A DNA stretch of 64,000 nucleotides from Xestospongia bergquistia (lineage: Eukaryota; Porifera; Demospongiae; Haplosclerida; Petrosiidae). Positions 36,442 through 47,519 of this stretch are shown here, one piece after another. The stretch lies in assembly GCA_963965975.1 (NCBI GenBank), contig OZ014425.1, positions 4,105,501 through 4,169,500 on the forward strand. The letters run 5' to 3'. Position 1 is the first letter of the stretch; each line of letters opens with the position of its first letter. The position numbers and the translations under genes are program-made. The notes below the pieces were generated by a model. That model was given only the letters and a program-made list of their open reading frames with translations, did no database searches and was not told the DNA's origin.

Positions 36442-36931
36442 GATTATAGTGTTGTCATACATCATTTAATTAGACACTATCACACGTTCTTTAGTAACAA
36501 TACAACCCAAAGTAATTATGATCTGTTGTTAATAAATATCAACTGAGACAATACAAGTAGACTAAAGGGACTCTCCTGGTTGACACTTATGGAGCTAATA
36601 ATAAGAGTGAGATACTAATACAATAACTCAAACAATATAATGACAGGAATTGGTGTTAGTAATAACTAGTTGTGCTTATCCTAATTAATATGATTATAGT
36701 GTTGCCATACATCATTTAATTAGACACTATCACACGTTCTTTAGTAACAATACAACCCAAAGTAATTATGATCTGTTGTTAATAAATATCAACTGAGACA
36801 ATACAAGTAGACTAAAGGGACTCTCCTGGTTGACACTTATGGGCTAATAATAAGAGTGAGATACTAATACAATAACTCAAACAATATAATGACAGGAATT
36901 GGTGTTAGTAATAACTAGCTGTGCTTGTCCT
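36442..36931. repeat. Direct duplication, 2 x about 240 bp (period 250 bp)
   Basis: 36442-36681 and 36692-36931 are almost identical. Differences include one base in GTTG(T/C)CATAC, a 2-bp deletion in TATGG(AG)CTAAT and two changes near the end. It lies upstream of the LOG gene and carries no ORF. Confidence 0.9.
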
Positions 36932-39355
36932 ACTTTGGCAAATAATATTAAAAGATTAAAAGGAAGACAGATTAATATTAGAATATAATTATATTTCTAT
37001 TAATATATACAAAGCATCAATATTTGCACACCTTTCCATTGATAATACATATTTCTTTATACTAGTAGATGGTCCTGTTAAACACTGATAAAATGCTAAA
37101 AATATAAATATTATTGAAAACATTTGCATGAGAGGAGATATTATTATTTATAATCATGTACAAATGGCAACAAAATAAACAACTGTCCGATGACAAAACA
37201 AGTCCATATTTTGCTGTTCATATTAATTCTTTTGGATTTGAGATCTGATTAAGTCTGTATAGTTAGTTTATAGTTATACAATTGTACTTGTCCTGAATAT
37301 AGGTTTGCAGGAGCACCCTATAACAATAATGTTAGGATCAGTGACACACAGATCAGCAAATAGAAAAACAAGAGAATAAAGAGAAAACATTTTCTATAAT
37401 TGCTGTTGATGTGATTTGGTTGTACTAGATTGGATGAACTTACAAATTTATAATTGGACAGAAAGACATTATAATTACTATATCATATGATCTTGTAACA
37501 GCAATTCAAAGAATGTGCACCAAACTGCCTCCAAAAAACAACATTATATATTGTATAATATTATTGCACTATAGCATCATCATCCACCATCACAGACTAT
37601 ACCAGTATAATTTGTGATTTTTCATAGTTGCATATAGACTAAAATCAGATATACTATATATATAACACAATAAAATGCTTATTTATTAGGTTTTAAGTGC
37701 TGAGAGGCCAGAAACAACTGCAGATATGTTGTAAGTTGCTTATCATATAGCCTCATATCCTTTGTCAAAAAGCCTGAATGTGTTCATGGCTAGATCAGTG
37801 CCATCAAAAACTCTTTTCCATTATAATCATTTCCAATGTAAATTACAAAGATCTTAATAAAATCTGTGTAGTACTTTTTGACAATATTCATTTTCATTCA
37901 TCCAAGATCAGTCACTGTCTGTCTGTCTTGACAATAACAACTTTAAGACAACTTACAATAATGATAAATAACACAACATTGAAGTATGACTTGCTTTTAT
38001 TTAATGTCAATTTAGTAACATTTTATCAGTACATATTTAACAAAAAACATTAATTTTACATCAAATTGATAATATTGACAATGAATTTAAATATATATAT
38101 ATATATCTATCTAATAGCAAGTTTCTTGCAGATGTAAGGTTTGTGATCAGTATTATCACAAACAATCCAAAAGTCCAATGTAGTCTGTTGATGTTTGTAA
38201 TGTACTTTTTCTTTGAGTCAACTTTTCTTGTTTCCAAGTAGCTGTAACCAATATGGTAGTACGTAGTAGACTATGACAAAAAAGTCTTAACTAGTAATGT
38301 ACAGATCAGAAAGTATATGAACAGGAGCACTAGAAGAAGTAAGAACTTGACAGAATTTTCCATACTAACTCTCCACTTTTAAGTAGCTGCTATGATTTAC
38401 AGAAGAGAATCTGTTTATATAGACTTCCAAGATTTCTATATCCTATTAAACAGGAAGTAGCACTAACATGTGATAAGCACGTCACAATTTTTACAAGTGA
38501 GCAATTACATAATTTCCTGCACTTACTTAATTTTAACCTTCTTGTTAGGAATGAAGCCATAATATCGTATAAAATATTTGGCATAAGGTAACGAGAGCCG
38601 ATTATACAAAAGTAAGATGATGTTATCATATTACTCTCTGGATTTAAAGGATATGAACTAATTATACGATATCCTGACCACTAAGCGGTCATGTATCACG
38701 ACACAACACTATCTATCTTATGATATTCCTATATATGGTCAACTATTAACCACATTGTGTCGTTTTAACATTCCAGTCCATGTCACTAGATCACCTTTCA
38801 GAACCATTACTGACATCTCATCTACTTAGTCTTCATAATATTTGAACTGGAGTATTGTTAGGACTGGAAGATGGAAATTGTATTGAGTACTGGAACTGAC
38901 CTTGCCTGTGCCAATTGTCTTGTTACTAAGCAACCAATCAGCTGTTAACAACATTTAAACAGTATCTAATATAACTGTTCTTGCATCAATTGAATGGTGT
39001 GAAAATTTGAATTAACATTATTTGTTATAATGACAATACTGGATATCAGAGTGCTGGAGGACAGCTCAAATATCTAAGCATGGCATTAGAAATGTTAAGC
39101 AACAACAGAATTCTTGGAAGTATTCCATATTCATCGTGTCTAGACAAGCATGTCAATATACAACGAGTCACTTGACATTAAACAGTAGTCAGAGCACTAA
39201 AATTTTAACATTACTTATTTTTAACATTAGTAAGTTATTTTATCATTGGTAATCTATTATCAACAAACCAACCGTCCCTTGTCCTGATGCTGTACAACAA
39301 ATTGAGAAATACTCTAAAAATTAAACAAGTAGAAACATCTAAAAAAAGTTCAATA
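36932..39355. other. Intergenic between LOG and GRP94 genes
   Basis: 2.4 kb without a supported gene. Open frames at 37778-38053 (+) and 38390-38629 (-) show no domain, no codon pattern and no splice partners I can recognise. A short (AT)n run is at about 38091-38106. Confidence 0.45.
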
Positions 39356-42300
39356 TCAAAGCTCATCTTTTGGGTTTTCTTCAGCCTAAAATAACAACAA
39401 AATTAGATGACTGCATCTCATAATTTTGTACTTACTTCAGTCTTTTCTTCCTCCCTTTTCTCTTCCACATCCTCCTTTTTCTCTTCTACATCAGGTTCTT
39501 CTTCCTTCTTATCATCATCTGTTACTTCCTCTTCCCCTTCCTCTTCATCTGGAGTCTCAAAAACTTCTTCCTCAGTCTGAAAGATAAAGTTATTGATTAA
39601 AAAACAAAATTAAACCAAAAAATATGAGGATACAGACACAATTACAATTGGACACAAAAAACTGACAAGTGAAGACTTTATTAGATATGCTTCAGTACTT
39701 ACTGGAGCATTGACGTCTACTCCTATACTCAGTCGCAACATACGCTCTATACGACCTGCAAATTCACTAGATTCATCAAGGAAATAGCCTCCTCGTAGTT
39801 TTGCTGTATCCAGAAGTATCTGAGCCAAATCAATTGTCACTTCATCTTTAGGATTAAGCTCGACTCTTTGCTGAAGTTCTTTTATAAGTGGATGACGAGG
39901 ATTAATCTCTAGAGTCTTCTTTTGATTCAAATAAAATCTATCATAGTGGGGACATTAAATTAAATTGAAATGAGCAGGTTTCACTTACTCAGTGTTGGGG
40001 TCTTTGCTTTGAGCATAGGCCTGTGCTCTCATAACTCTTTCCATATTACCAGACCAGGCATATTGGTTAGCAACAAGTGCACAAGGAGAAGTGGTCAGTC
40101 GATTGCTCACTACAGCTTTCTCAATCTGGTAAAAGAAAACAAAAGATAAACCAAATCGTATCATTTATTACTAATTGCTATATTTGGTTTAATGTATCAC
40201 CCGACAGGTTCCAGAACCACAGTATGAAATACTGACAGTCTGGGTTTTGAAGGTGTTCTAATTTTGGCCAGGGCGAAGATGAATTACCCATTACAATAAA
40301 GACAATTCATAGAAGTAACTGGCCAAAGTGTCTTTGATTTCTAATACTTACTACAAAAGTACAGTGGGACAGTCTGAGATCAGCATATTTTACTACTGAC
40401 TGATCCCTACTCTAAACATAAGTATTAAAGTATGTAGTTTTGAGTTTCAGACTATCCCACTGGGCCATGGACCAAAGGTCAGACTGTCTTATTGTAACTT
40501 ACTGATCCAGAAAGAGCAGTTTCTGTGAGCCATGTAGTTAAAGGTTTAAATATTTCCACTAATTTCTCAAATTGTTGCTGATGTGCTTCACTTTCATCTG
40601 CAAACTTAAGACCTTCTTTAGCAGCACTGTGGAACTTCTTGCCTAAAAAGATAAAAGAGGCAACAAACTACGCTCAAAGTGTTTCATTTGTACAAGGCCT
40701 TGCCTTCATATTCTGGTAAAGCTTCCATACAGTATTCATCAACTGGATCACTAAGATAAAGGACTTCATAACCTTTCTTTAACAATCGCTCCACAAATGG
40801 CGACTCTTCAGCCTATACAGAAAAATGTAGTAAAATAGAGAAAATAGCCAGTACAGGCTTATAGGCAAATTGGTAAATACAATAGCATGTAAAACAAACT
40901 CTATTGTATTGGTATTATATACTGAGTACATTAATAAAAATACTACTGAATGTTTACTAAACCACACCTCATTATACATAGTAGCTCACCTCTTTCCTAG
41001 TGTTAGCAGCCATAAAATAGATGTGTTCTTGTTTGTCCTTCATCCTTTCAATGTACTGATCTAAGCTAGTCAACTTCGATGGATCATTGGATGACTCAAA
41101 ACGTAGTAACTTAGCAACACGACTCTTGTTTGGGAAATCTTCAACTACACCTAGTTTAATGCTAGTACTATATTGTGCCCAGAACTTTTCATAGGTTTCT
41201 TCGTCTAACTTCTTGAGCATATCAAGTGCTTTACGGACAAGTTTCTTCTTGATAACTTTGAGAAGTTTGTGTTGTTGAAGTGTTTCACGTGAGACATTCA
41301 GAGGCAGATCATCAGAGTCAACCTTAGAAGGGAAAGAATTGAAACAAGTTATTATGTCAATGTATTACTTACCACTCCATGCACAAATCCCAAGTAACGT
41401 GGCATCATATCTTCAAAGTTATCAGTTATAAACACTCTTCTTACATAGACTTTGATTTTATCAGTGGGTTTTGCATACTTTGTGAACAAGTCATTAGGAG
41501 CAGTCTGAGAGAGGCAGAGAACATAAAAACCAAGTGAACACAAGGTCCTACAACTTACAGCTGGAACATATAAGATAGCTTTAAAAGTGACTTCACCTTC
41601 AGCAGTAAAATGAATTTTAGCTAGAGGGCTTTCAGAGTTCTACGAGACACAATAACAATGTTACAACCTGTTACCATCTAATATCTTTGTACCTTTGTAA
41701 ATGCTTTATAAAAAGCTTCATAATCTTCATCATCAATTTCTTTAGGACTAGCCATTTATTTTTTAAATTTTATGTCATTACAAATTATGGTCTTACTTTC
41801 TTAGCCAGATAGGTTTAGTATCATTGACAAGAATCCAATCCCAAACTGTTTTTTCAACCTAATTAAGATGACATGAACAATGTGTGTGTGATATTATGAA
41901 ATATTGATCCCTACCTTCTTAGTTTTTGGTTTATCTCCTTCTTCTTCAACTGTTGCTTCATCATCATCTGTTCCTTCCTCTTTCTTTGTCTCAGACTCTT
42001 CCTCTTCATCAACTGGTTCCTCAACAGTTTCAGTCTAAAGACAGAAAGATACAATAAGCATATCAAGTTGTAACTAATTAAACACTATTGTGACTCTGTT
42101 TAGCTTTTGTGTACCACCTGACGGTTCCAGAACAACAGTATTTTCAAGAACTGAGTCTGGGTATTAAAGGTGTTCTCATCTTGGCCAAGGCAAAGATGAG
42201 TCATCCATCTTATTAAAGAATGACACAAGAGTACACACTCATTGGCCGAGTCATGTATCATTACATGACTACTTTATACTCTTACATGTACACATTACAT

Positions 42301-43912
42301 CACGTTACATCATGTTCTACACTACAAACATAAATTTTTAAAAATCTTACAATATAATATGCGTTTATATATGTGTGTGAATCTTCTTACCCTACTGCCC
42401 CACAGGTAAATAGGAAAGTTAATGAATTGACTGTATTTTCCCACAAGTGTCTTTAGTTTTTCATCTCCTAAAAATTCTTGTGCCTCCTCTTTTAGAAACA
42501 ATGAAACTGTCGTTCCTCTCTTCAGTGTATCGCCACGAGGATCCTCAACAACAGTGAAAGACGAGGAATCAGATTCCCAAATATACTGCTTGTCATCGTT
42601 GTGTTTTGAAGTTACGACCACACGATCAGCAACTAAAGAGATAAGTTAATAAAGTTGGAGTGTATCAGATAATATGTACCCAAGAAAGATGAATAGAACC
42701 CTACACCAAATTGACCAATTAAATCATTAGCAGTGCCTGCAGAGTCCGCCAAAGAAAGTTTATCCAAAAACTCTGTTGTCCCTGACTTGGCAATGGTACC
42801 AAGATTAGTCTCAAGATCTTTCTTTGTCATGCCTAGAAATAAACAAAATGGAGTCAATTTGAAATGTAAACGAGAGGGACTGACCTATCCCTGTATCTGT
42901 TATGTGCAAGGCGTTATTTTCTTTATCGGCCTTAAGAGGTAAAAGTCAAAATTCAAATACAATAAAATTTGACAGAATATCCCTACTTTAATTTTAACAG
43001 AGAGTTCTTCAGTGGCTCTCAAAGCTGTTTTGTCAGTTAACGACATGAAACGAATCTTGTCAAGAGCATCAGATGCGTTTGAAATAAGTTCTCGTAGGAA
43101 GATCTACAAAACAAAATTACTATTGTCCAAACAAGTCATGACAAAGTGAAAACTACTTAACCACAAACAAAAAGAAGTAGAAATCAATAACTTTATTTAG
43201 TCTGTTTTATAAACAACATTACTTTCACTTTCACAATTTAACACCCATGATTAACTACTTTCATAACAACAGACTACTAATTCATGACACTACAATTTAC
43301 CATATAAAATCAAAGCCTCTTGCCTCCTATAACATACCTATGGTGTCATATGTAATCATTGTGCCATGTCTCTTAAATCATCATCACATAAATACTACCC
43401 TATATTATCTTTCATCAGCTGAAATAATTAACTCACCTCTTTGTTTCTATAGAGAGAATTAATAATCAGCTGCATCATTCTGTTGACCTCAGCTTGAAAT
43501 GTGAACTTTTCTGCTTTCTCTCTTAATGCTTTCATTTCCGCTACACTAAGTCCATCGAGTTTAATGGCTTCTTCCTCCCTAAAATAAATACCATAATTAA
43601 ACATACAAGAGTTTCTTAAAAAATTTTAAATGTTAATAATATTCAACTCACTTTTGTATTGTTTCGTCATCAGTTCGAAGCGCATCTCTACTAGCACCAA
43701 TATCAGGGTCAACAGTTGGAGGTGTTTCATTGACTACATCATCATCACCATCATCTTCTGCTCGACAACCTGTAGACAATATACACAAATATAATTATAT
43801 ATAACAATATTATTATTAGCATATACATGTACATTGATATGGCAGTGTTTTTGTTACCTGCAAAACAGGCTAAGCTAAGCAACCCTACAAATAAAACGAA
43901 CTTCCACTTCAT
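39356..43912 (-). CDS. HSP90B1: Endoplasmin / GRP94, ER HSP90 chaperone
   Basis: Nineteen exons encode 815 residues (human protein about 800). They are 43912-43858, 43769-43652, 43578-43437, 43103-42987, 42930-42885, 42832-42680, 42632-42391, 42034-41915, 41858-41797, 41747-41693, 41639-41559, 41504-41373, 41322-40990, 40812-40704, 40642-40503, 40125-39989, 39937-39703, 39576-39436 and 39385-39356. A signal peptide ([18 protein letters not shown]) leads to the HSP90 ATPase ([36 protein letters not shown]), an acidic charged linker, the middle domain ([19 protein letters not shown]) and dimerisation domain. It ends with a long acidic tail and KDEL for ER retention. It folds secreted and membrane proteins with ATP. 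Introns can be as short as 49 bp. The intron after 40704 begins GC (GCAAGG). Confidence 0.97.
40195..40310. repeat. Dispersed repeat copy in GRP94 intron
   Basis: GACAGGTTCCAGAACCACAG...GAAGGTGTTCTAATTTTGGC matches a second copy at 42113-42215 in another intron of the same gene. It is non-coding. Confidence 0.6.
42113..42215. repeat. Dispersed repeat copy in GRP94 intron
   Basis: Second copy: GACGGTTCCAGAACAACAG...AAAGGTGTTCTCATCTTGGC, followed in both by a GC(G/A)AAGATGA segment. Confidence 0.6.
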
Positions 43913-44004
43913 CTCTGTAATAAATAATGCCTTCGTAAGATCTGAATATCAAAAATAGGTGGGTTAGCAAATTTATCTTGCCTTCAGTCCCTCGCTAATG
44001 CGAG

Positions 44005-44023
44005 CGTGGTCTATTCTGATTGG
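44005..44023 (-). promoter_or_regulatory. ER stress response element 1 (ERSE)
   Basis: On the minus strand CCAATCAGAATAGACCACG matches the ERSE consensus CCAAT-N9-CCACG exactly. In vertebrates NF-Y binds CCAAT and ATF6/XBP1 bind CCACG to induce ER chaperones in the unfolded protein response. Confidence 0.85.
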
Positions 44024-44045
44024 TCGAGTTGAACATGTGCTCGCT

Positions 44046-44064
44046 CGTGGATGAATTTGATTGG
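44046..44064 (-). promoter_or_regulatory. ER stress response element 2 (ERSE)
   Basis: CCAATCAAATTCATCCACG on the minus strand is a second exact CCAAT-N9-CCACG match. It lies 41 bp from the first, in the same orientation, between the GRP94 and CRELD start codons. Confidence 0.85.
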
Positions 44065-44151
44065 TTAGAGTAAACCGGGAACCTCGCGGTTTGTATTTTA
44101 ACAAATCAGCTGTGGGACCTGGCCCTGTATATGACAGAGTACACATCTAAG

Positions 44152-46318
44152 ATGAAGTTCTGGTTTACTCTCTTACTGCTTGCCTTGATATGGAGCCATG
44201 GGGTAGCCAAAAAGAAACGGAAATCTAGTAACAAAGGAATATGTGAACTCTGTCATGATTTTGCCTCGGCATTTCAAAAAGTGAGATTATTTTTTTTTAA
44301 ATTCATCATGGTACATTGGATAATGGTAATTGCTTGACAGGGTTTAAAGAAAACTGAAAAGTCCACGTACACTGGAGGGGATGCCCATTGGGAAGAAAAA
44401 AACAATAAAGTATTTGCTAACAGGTAACATGTTTATAAAATAAACATTGATGATGTTAGTAATCATATTTAACTCCCTTTTAGTGAAATTAGATTGGTTG
44501 AAATTTTGGATTCAATGTGTTCCAGCAAAGATTTTGAAGTAAGTTGTTATGCAAACTACTTGTTGCCATGGTAACACATGTCATCTTAACAGTGTATTAA
44601 GTTGTTAGAGAGGTACGAGGAGGACATTGAAAAATGGTGGTTAAAATTGTAAGTTTTACATTACATTAAAGAATGATCAACTTGCTCTCTCACTCAAATA
44701 GGAGAAACAATGGTCATTCTGATTTCCGTCAGTGGTTATGTTACACTCATGCTGATGGTATGTACATTAAATAATTATTGAATGTTCTATTCTCATTTTA
44801 TTTTATTTAGTTTGTTGTCCTAAAGGCACTTATGGACAAGATTGTAAAGGTACTAACTAACAGACATTGCCAATTTTATCCTGTTCTTTTTAGAATGTCC
44901 TGGTGGTAAAGACAATCCTTGTAGCAGCCATGGTACTTGTAAGGTAACAAGAGAACCATAGAGGAAGTACTTATCTTTTGCCATTAGGGAGAAGGAAACA
45001 AGGATGATAAAAAAGGAGCTGGGACATGTGTTTGTAATAAAGCATATAAAGGTGAACTTTGTGACACTTGTAATGACAGATACTATCTTGATGAAAACAA
45101 ACGCTGTAAAAGTGAGTTGTTTAACCTAAATTTCTCCAGTCCTGTTGTAAAGTTAATATATCTTGTGAGTTTCCATATTTTACTTTTAGAATGTGATGAT
45201 GCATGTAAGGAATGTACAGGTCCTACTCCTTTTAACTGCACTGAATGTGCAAAGGGATTTAAAGAGGATGATGACAATGAATGCAAAGGTAAAATGAAAC
45301 AGGAATTGAAAATGGTATGGCTTATCTTCTCAGATATTGATGAGTGTGTGGAATTGGAAAAGACTGACTGCCTCAAGACAGAGTTTTGTAATAATATTCG
45401 AGGGGCCTATGAATGTGCTGGTTAGTGGGAAGGAAATCCATATTGGTATTTACTCTCTCTCTCTCTCTTTAGAATGCCATTATGCTTGCAAAGGTCCTTG
45501 CACAGGAGGTACTGTTGATGATTGTGTAGAATGTAGTGAAGGATACCAAAATGTGTCAGGACGTTGTACAGGTAGATGAATAAAGATACACAAAATCAAG
45601 TAATAATTTGTCTTAAAGATATTGATGAATGTGAGGAAGGTTTATCTGATTGTAAAGAAGGTACTTACTGTGAAAACCGTGAGAGTACTTTCTTTTGTCG
45701 AGGTATAGTGTAGTTGTCACCAATATTTCTAGTGTCGTTATCTCTTGTAGATTGTGATTATGCATGTACCAAGTGTACATCAGGTGGGCCTGAAGGCTGT
45801 ACTGAATGTGCTGATGGTTTTGCTATGAAAAATGACACATGTGAAGGTCAGTTTAGCAGATAAGCAACAAACTATTCCTTTAACATTGATGGCAATGTCC
45901 ACTATCCTATTTGTGTCAGTAGTACTTACTGTTGTATTAATATTTTCCTTTAGACATTGATGAATGTGAAGGTAGTCCAAATCTCTGTAATACAACATCG
46001 GAATTGTGTATCAATGATTATGGCTCCTACAGTTGTAAATGTAAAGCAGGCTATACTCGAGTACGTAACCAATGTATCACATGGGAAGAGGCGGAGGAAC
46101 GTCAACGCCAACAAGAATTGAAAAGAGGCAAGAAGAAGAAGAAAGCTAAAGCAACAGGTAAAAGGGATGAACGGGTCGTTTTTCCTTGGTACCACCTCCT
46201 CCTACCAGTGACAATATTTTATTTGAGTTATAAGTATGTCAAACCTACGATAGGAACATCAATTGGACTATTGTTTGGGTTTGTTGCAATGGGACTAATA
46301 GCTCACAAAATGGTATAA
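44152..46318 (+). CDS. CRELD1: CRELD (Cys-rich with EGF-like domains), membrane-anchored form
   Basis: Fourteen exons: 44152-44280, 44341-44423, 44484-44538, 44593-44648, 44702-44757, 44811-44849, 44894-44943, 44988-45111, 45190-45288, 45334-45420, 45473-45571, 45619-45702, 45751-45846, 45954-46318; 473 residues. The second ATG is preferred, because MKFWFTLLLLALIWSHGVA is a clean signal peptide; an upstream in-frame ATG is at 44131. After a CELC/W-rich N-terminal domain (DFRQWLCYTHADVCCPKGTYG) come laminin/furin-type repeats and calcium-binding EGF units (DIDEC at several exon starts). The end has a Lys-rich linker and two hydrophobic passes (LLLPVTIFYLSY; IGLLFGFVAMGLIA). CRELD proteins act in the ER and secretory pathway, in disulphide folding and receptor trafficking. 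Nearly all EGF-type exons share phase 1. Confidence 0.95.
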
Positions 46319-46539
46319 TGTATCTATGGTACCATTACTGAACTATATGTATAAATGATGGAATTAATATTGGCCCAGGAGTGTTCAATTTTAGTTTTCA
46401 AATTTTTTTACATTTTTGTAATCAAATTTCACTTCATCTAATATTGCATAAATTCAAATGTTCACTCCTTGTTAATTGATAATGTGTAATGATACCTCTT
46501 GCCCTTGTTTCAGCTGTTTCTGGTCTTTTCTCCCCACAG

Positions 46540-46844
46540 ATGATGACAATGACAGTGATGATGATGATGATGATGATGATGATGACGATGACAGTGATGA
46601 TGATGATGAAGAAGAGAATGAACCAGAAACAGCTGAGACAGAGTTAGAGGTCAATGCTCAGCCTTCTAACACACCTACTGATATAAATAATAATAATGAT
46701 AAAGAAACAAATGTTGTTTTGACCTCTTCTACCAACGACACACCTACCAGTGACTCCATACAACCAGACCAATCAACATCTCCAACTGAAGCATCAGAAC
46801 CATCTCCAACACCTGTCTCCGATAAAAAACATGAAGAGCTGTAA
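46540..46844 (+). CDS. CRELD1: Alternative last exon of CRELD, soluble HEEL form
   Basis: TCTCCCCACAG precedes an exon reading DDDNDSDDDDDD..., then a Ser/Thr/Pro-rich stretch and KKHEEL before the stop. An internal donor in CRELD exon 14 (GCAACAG|GTAAAA, exon end 46157) leaves phase 1, exactly what this exon needs. Splicing 46157 to 46540 would replace both membrane passes and give a 521-residue soluble protein ending HEEL, a plausible KDEL-type retrieval signal. Vertebrates use a separate soluble gene (CRELD2) for such a form. Use of this splice is inference; reading it as a separate small gene from ATG 46476 is less likely. Confidence 0.65.
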
Positions 46845-47519
46845 TTTTAGCACATGTTTACTTTTCTTTCACTTTTATAATAGTTTTATCACAAGTCTCA
46901 ATCTTTAGGTTATATTTCAATAGATTAAAGACACGTGAAGCTTATTAATAGCAGTGTTGTTGCTAGCAAGCAATTCATTTAAAATGGCAGCTTTCACTTC
47001 ACATGAATGTAATAAAATATAACCACTCTGCTTCCTATGATTTTATTTGAAAGTTTTTGATGAATCAATGTCAATAAAATATGGTTAGTGTTTTGTGTAT
47101 TGGTACCAACTGTAGTGACTTGGAATGAGATTTTGCATATCTCCAAAAGTAATAATCAAGTTCACAAGCAAGTACATCAGATTGCATTTCTTGTGGTAAC
47201 AAAAACAACAGTCCTTTACGAATTAACTAATATGTACATAGAACAGAAAAGTAGATGTATTACTAAATAGTTTTAGCTTAATAGAGTATATAAATGTGTC
47301 TTAAAATAATAAGTGTGAACATGAGTTGTCAATGACCTATATCGACCTATTTACATTGGGCCACTAACTCCATATATGAGTATTAAACATAACAAAGTGT
47401 AGTATCTCCAATGTGAGGTCTACATTGTTACCTTATTCCTAAATGAATGACCTTTACTATGGGGCAATGCTGAACTTAACATGTGGTTTGTTTGATCCAA
47501 GATAAATGCTATTAGGTTT
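46845..47519. other. 3' intergenic between CRELD and QNG1
   Basis: Convergent 3' ends. AATAAAA-type poly(A) signals occur at about 47012 and 47074. I searched the minus strand for a missing last exon of QNG1 (family ending ...HRIRxIYY) and found none. The 60-codon + ORF at 47088 is not supported. Confidence 0.5.

Noticed and set aside
37778-38053. 91-codon + ORF between LOG and GRP94
   Set aside because: AT-rich, no domain, no upstream exon or promoter evidence.
38390-38629. 79-codon - ORF
   Set aside because: Cys-rich by chance codon use. No similarity to any neighbour and no splice partner.
46476-46844. Separate small gene starting at 46476
   Set aside because: The acceptor at 46539 and the phase match to the CRELD donor at 46157 make a CRELD alternative exon more likely.
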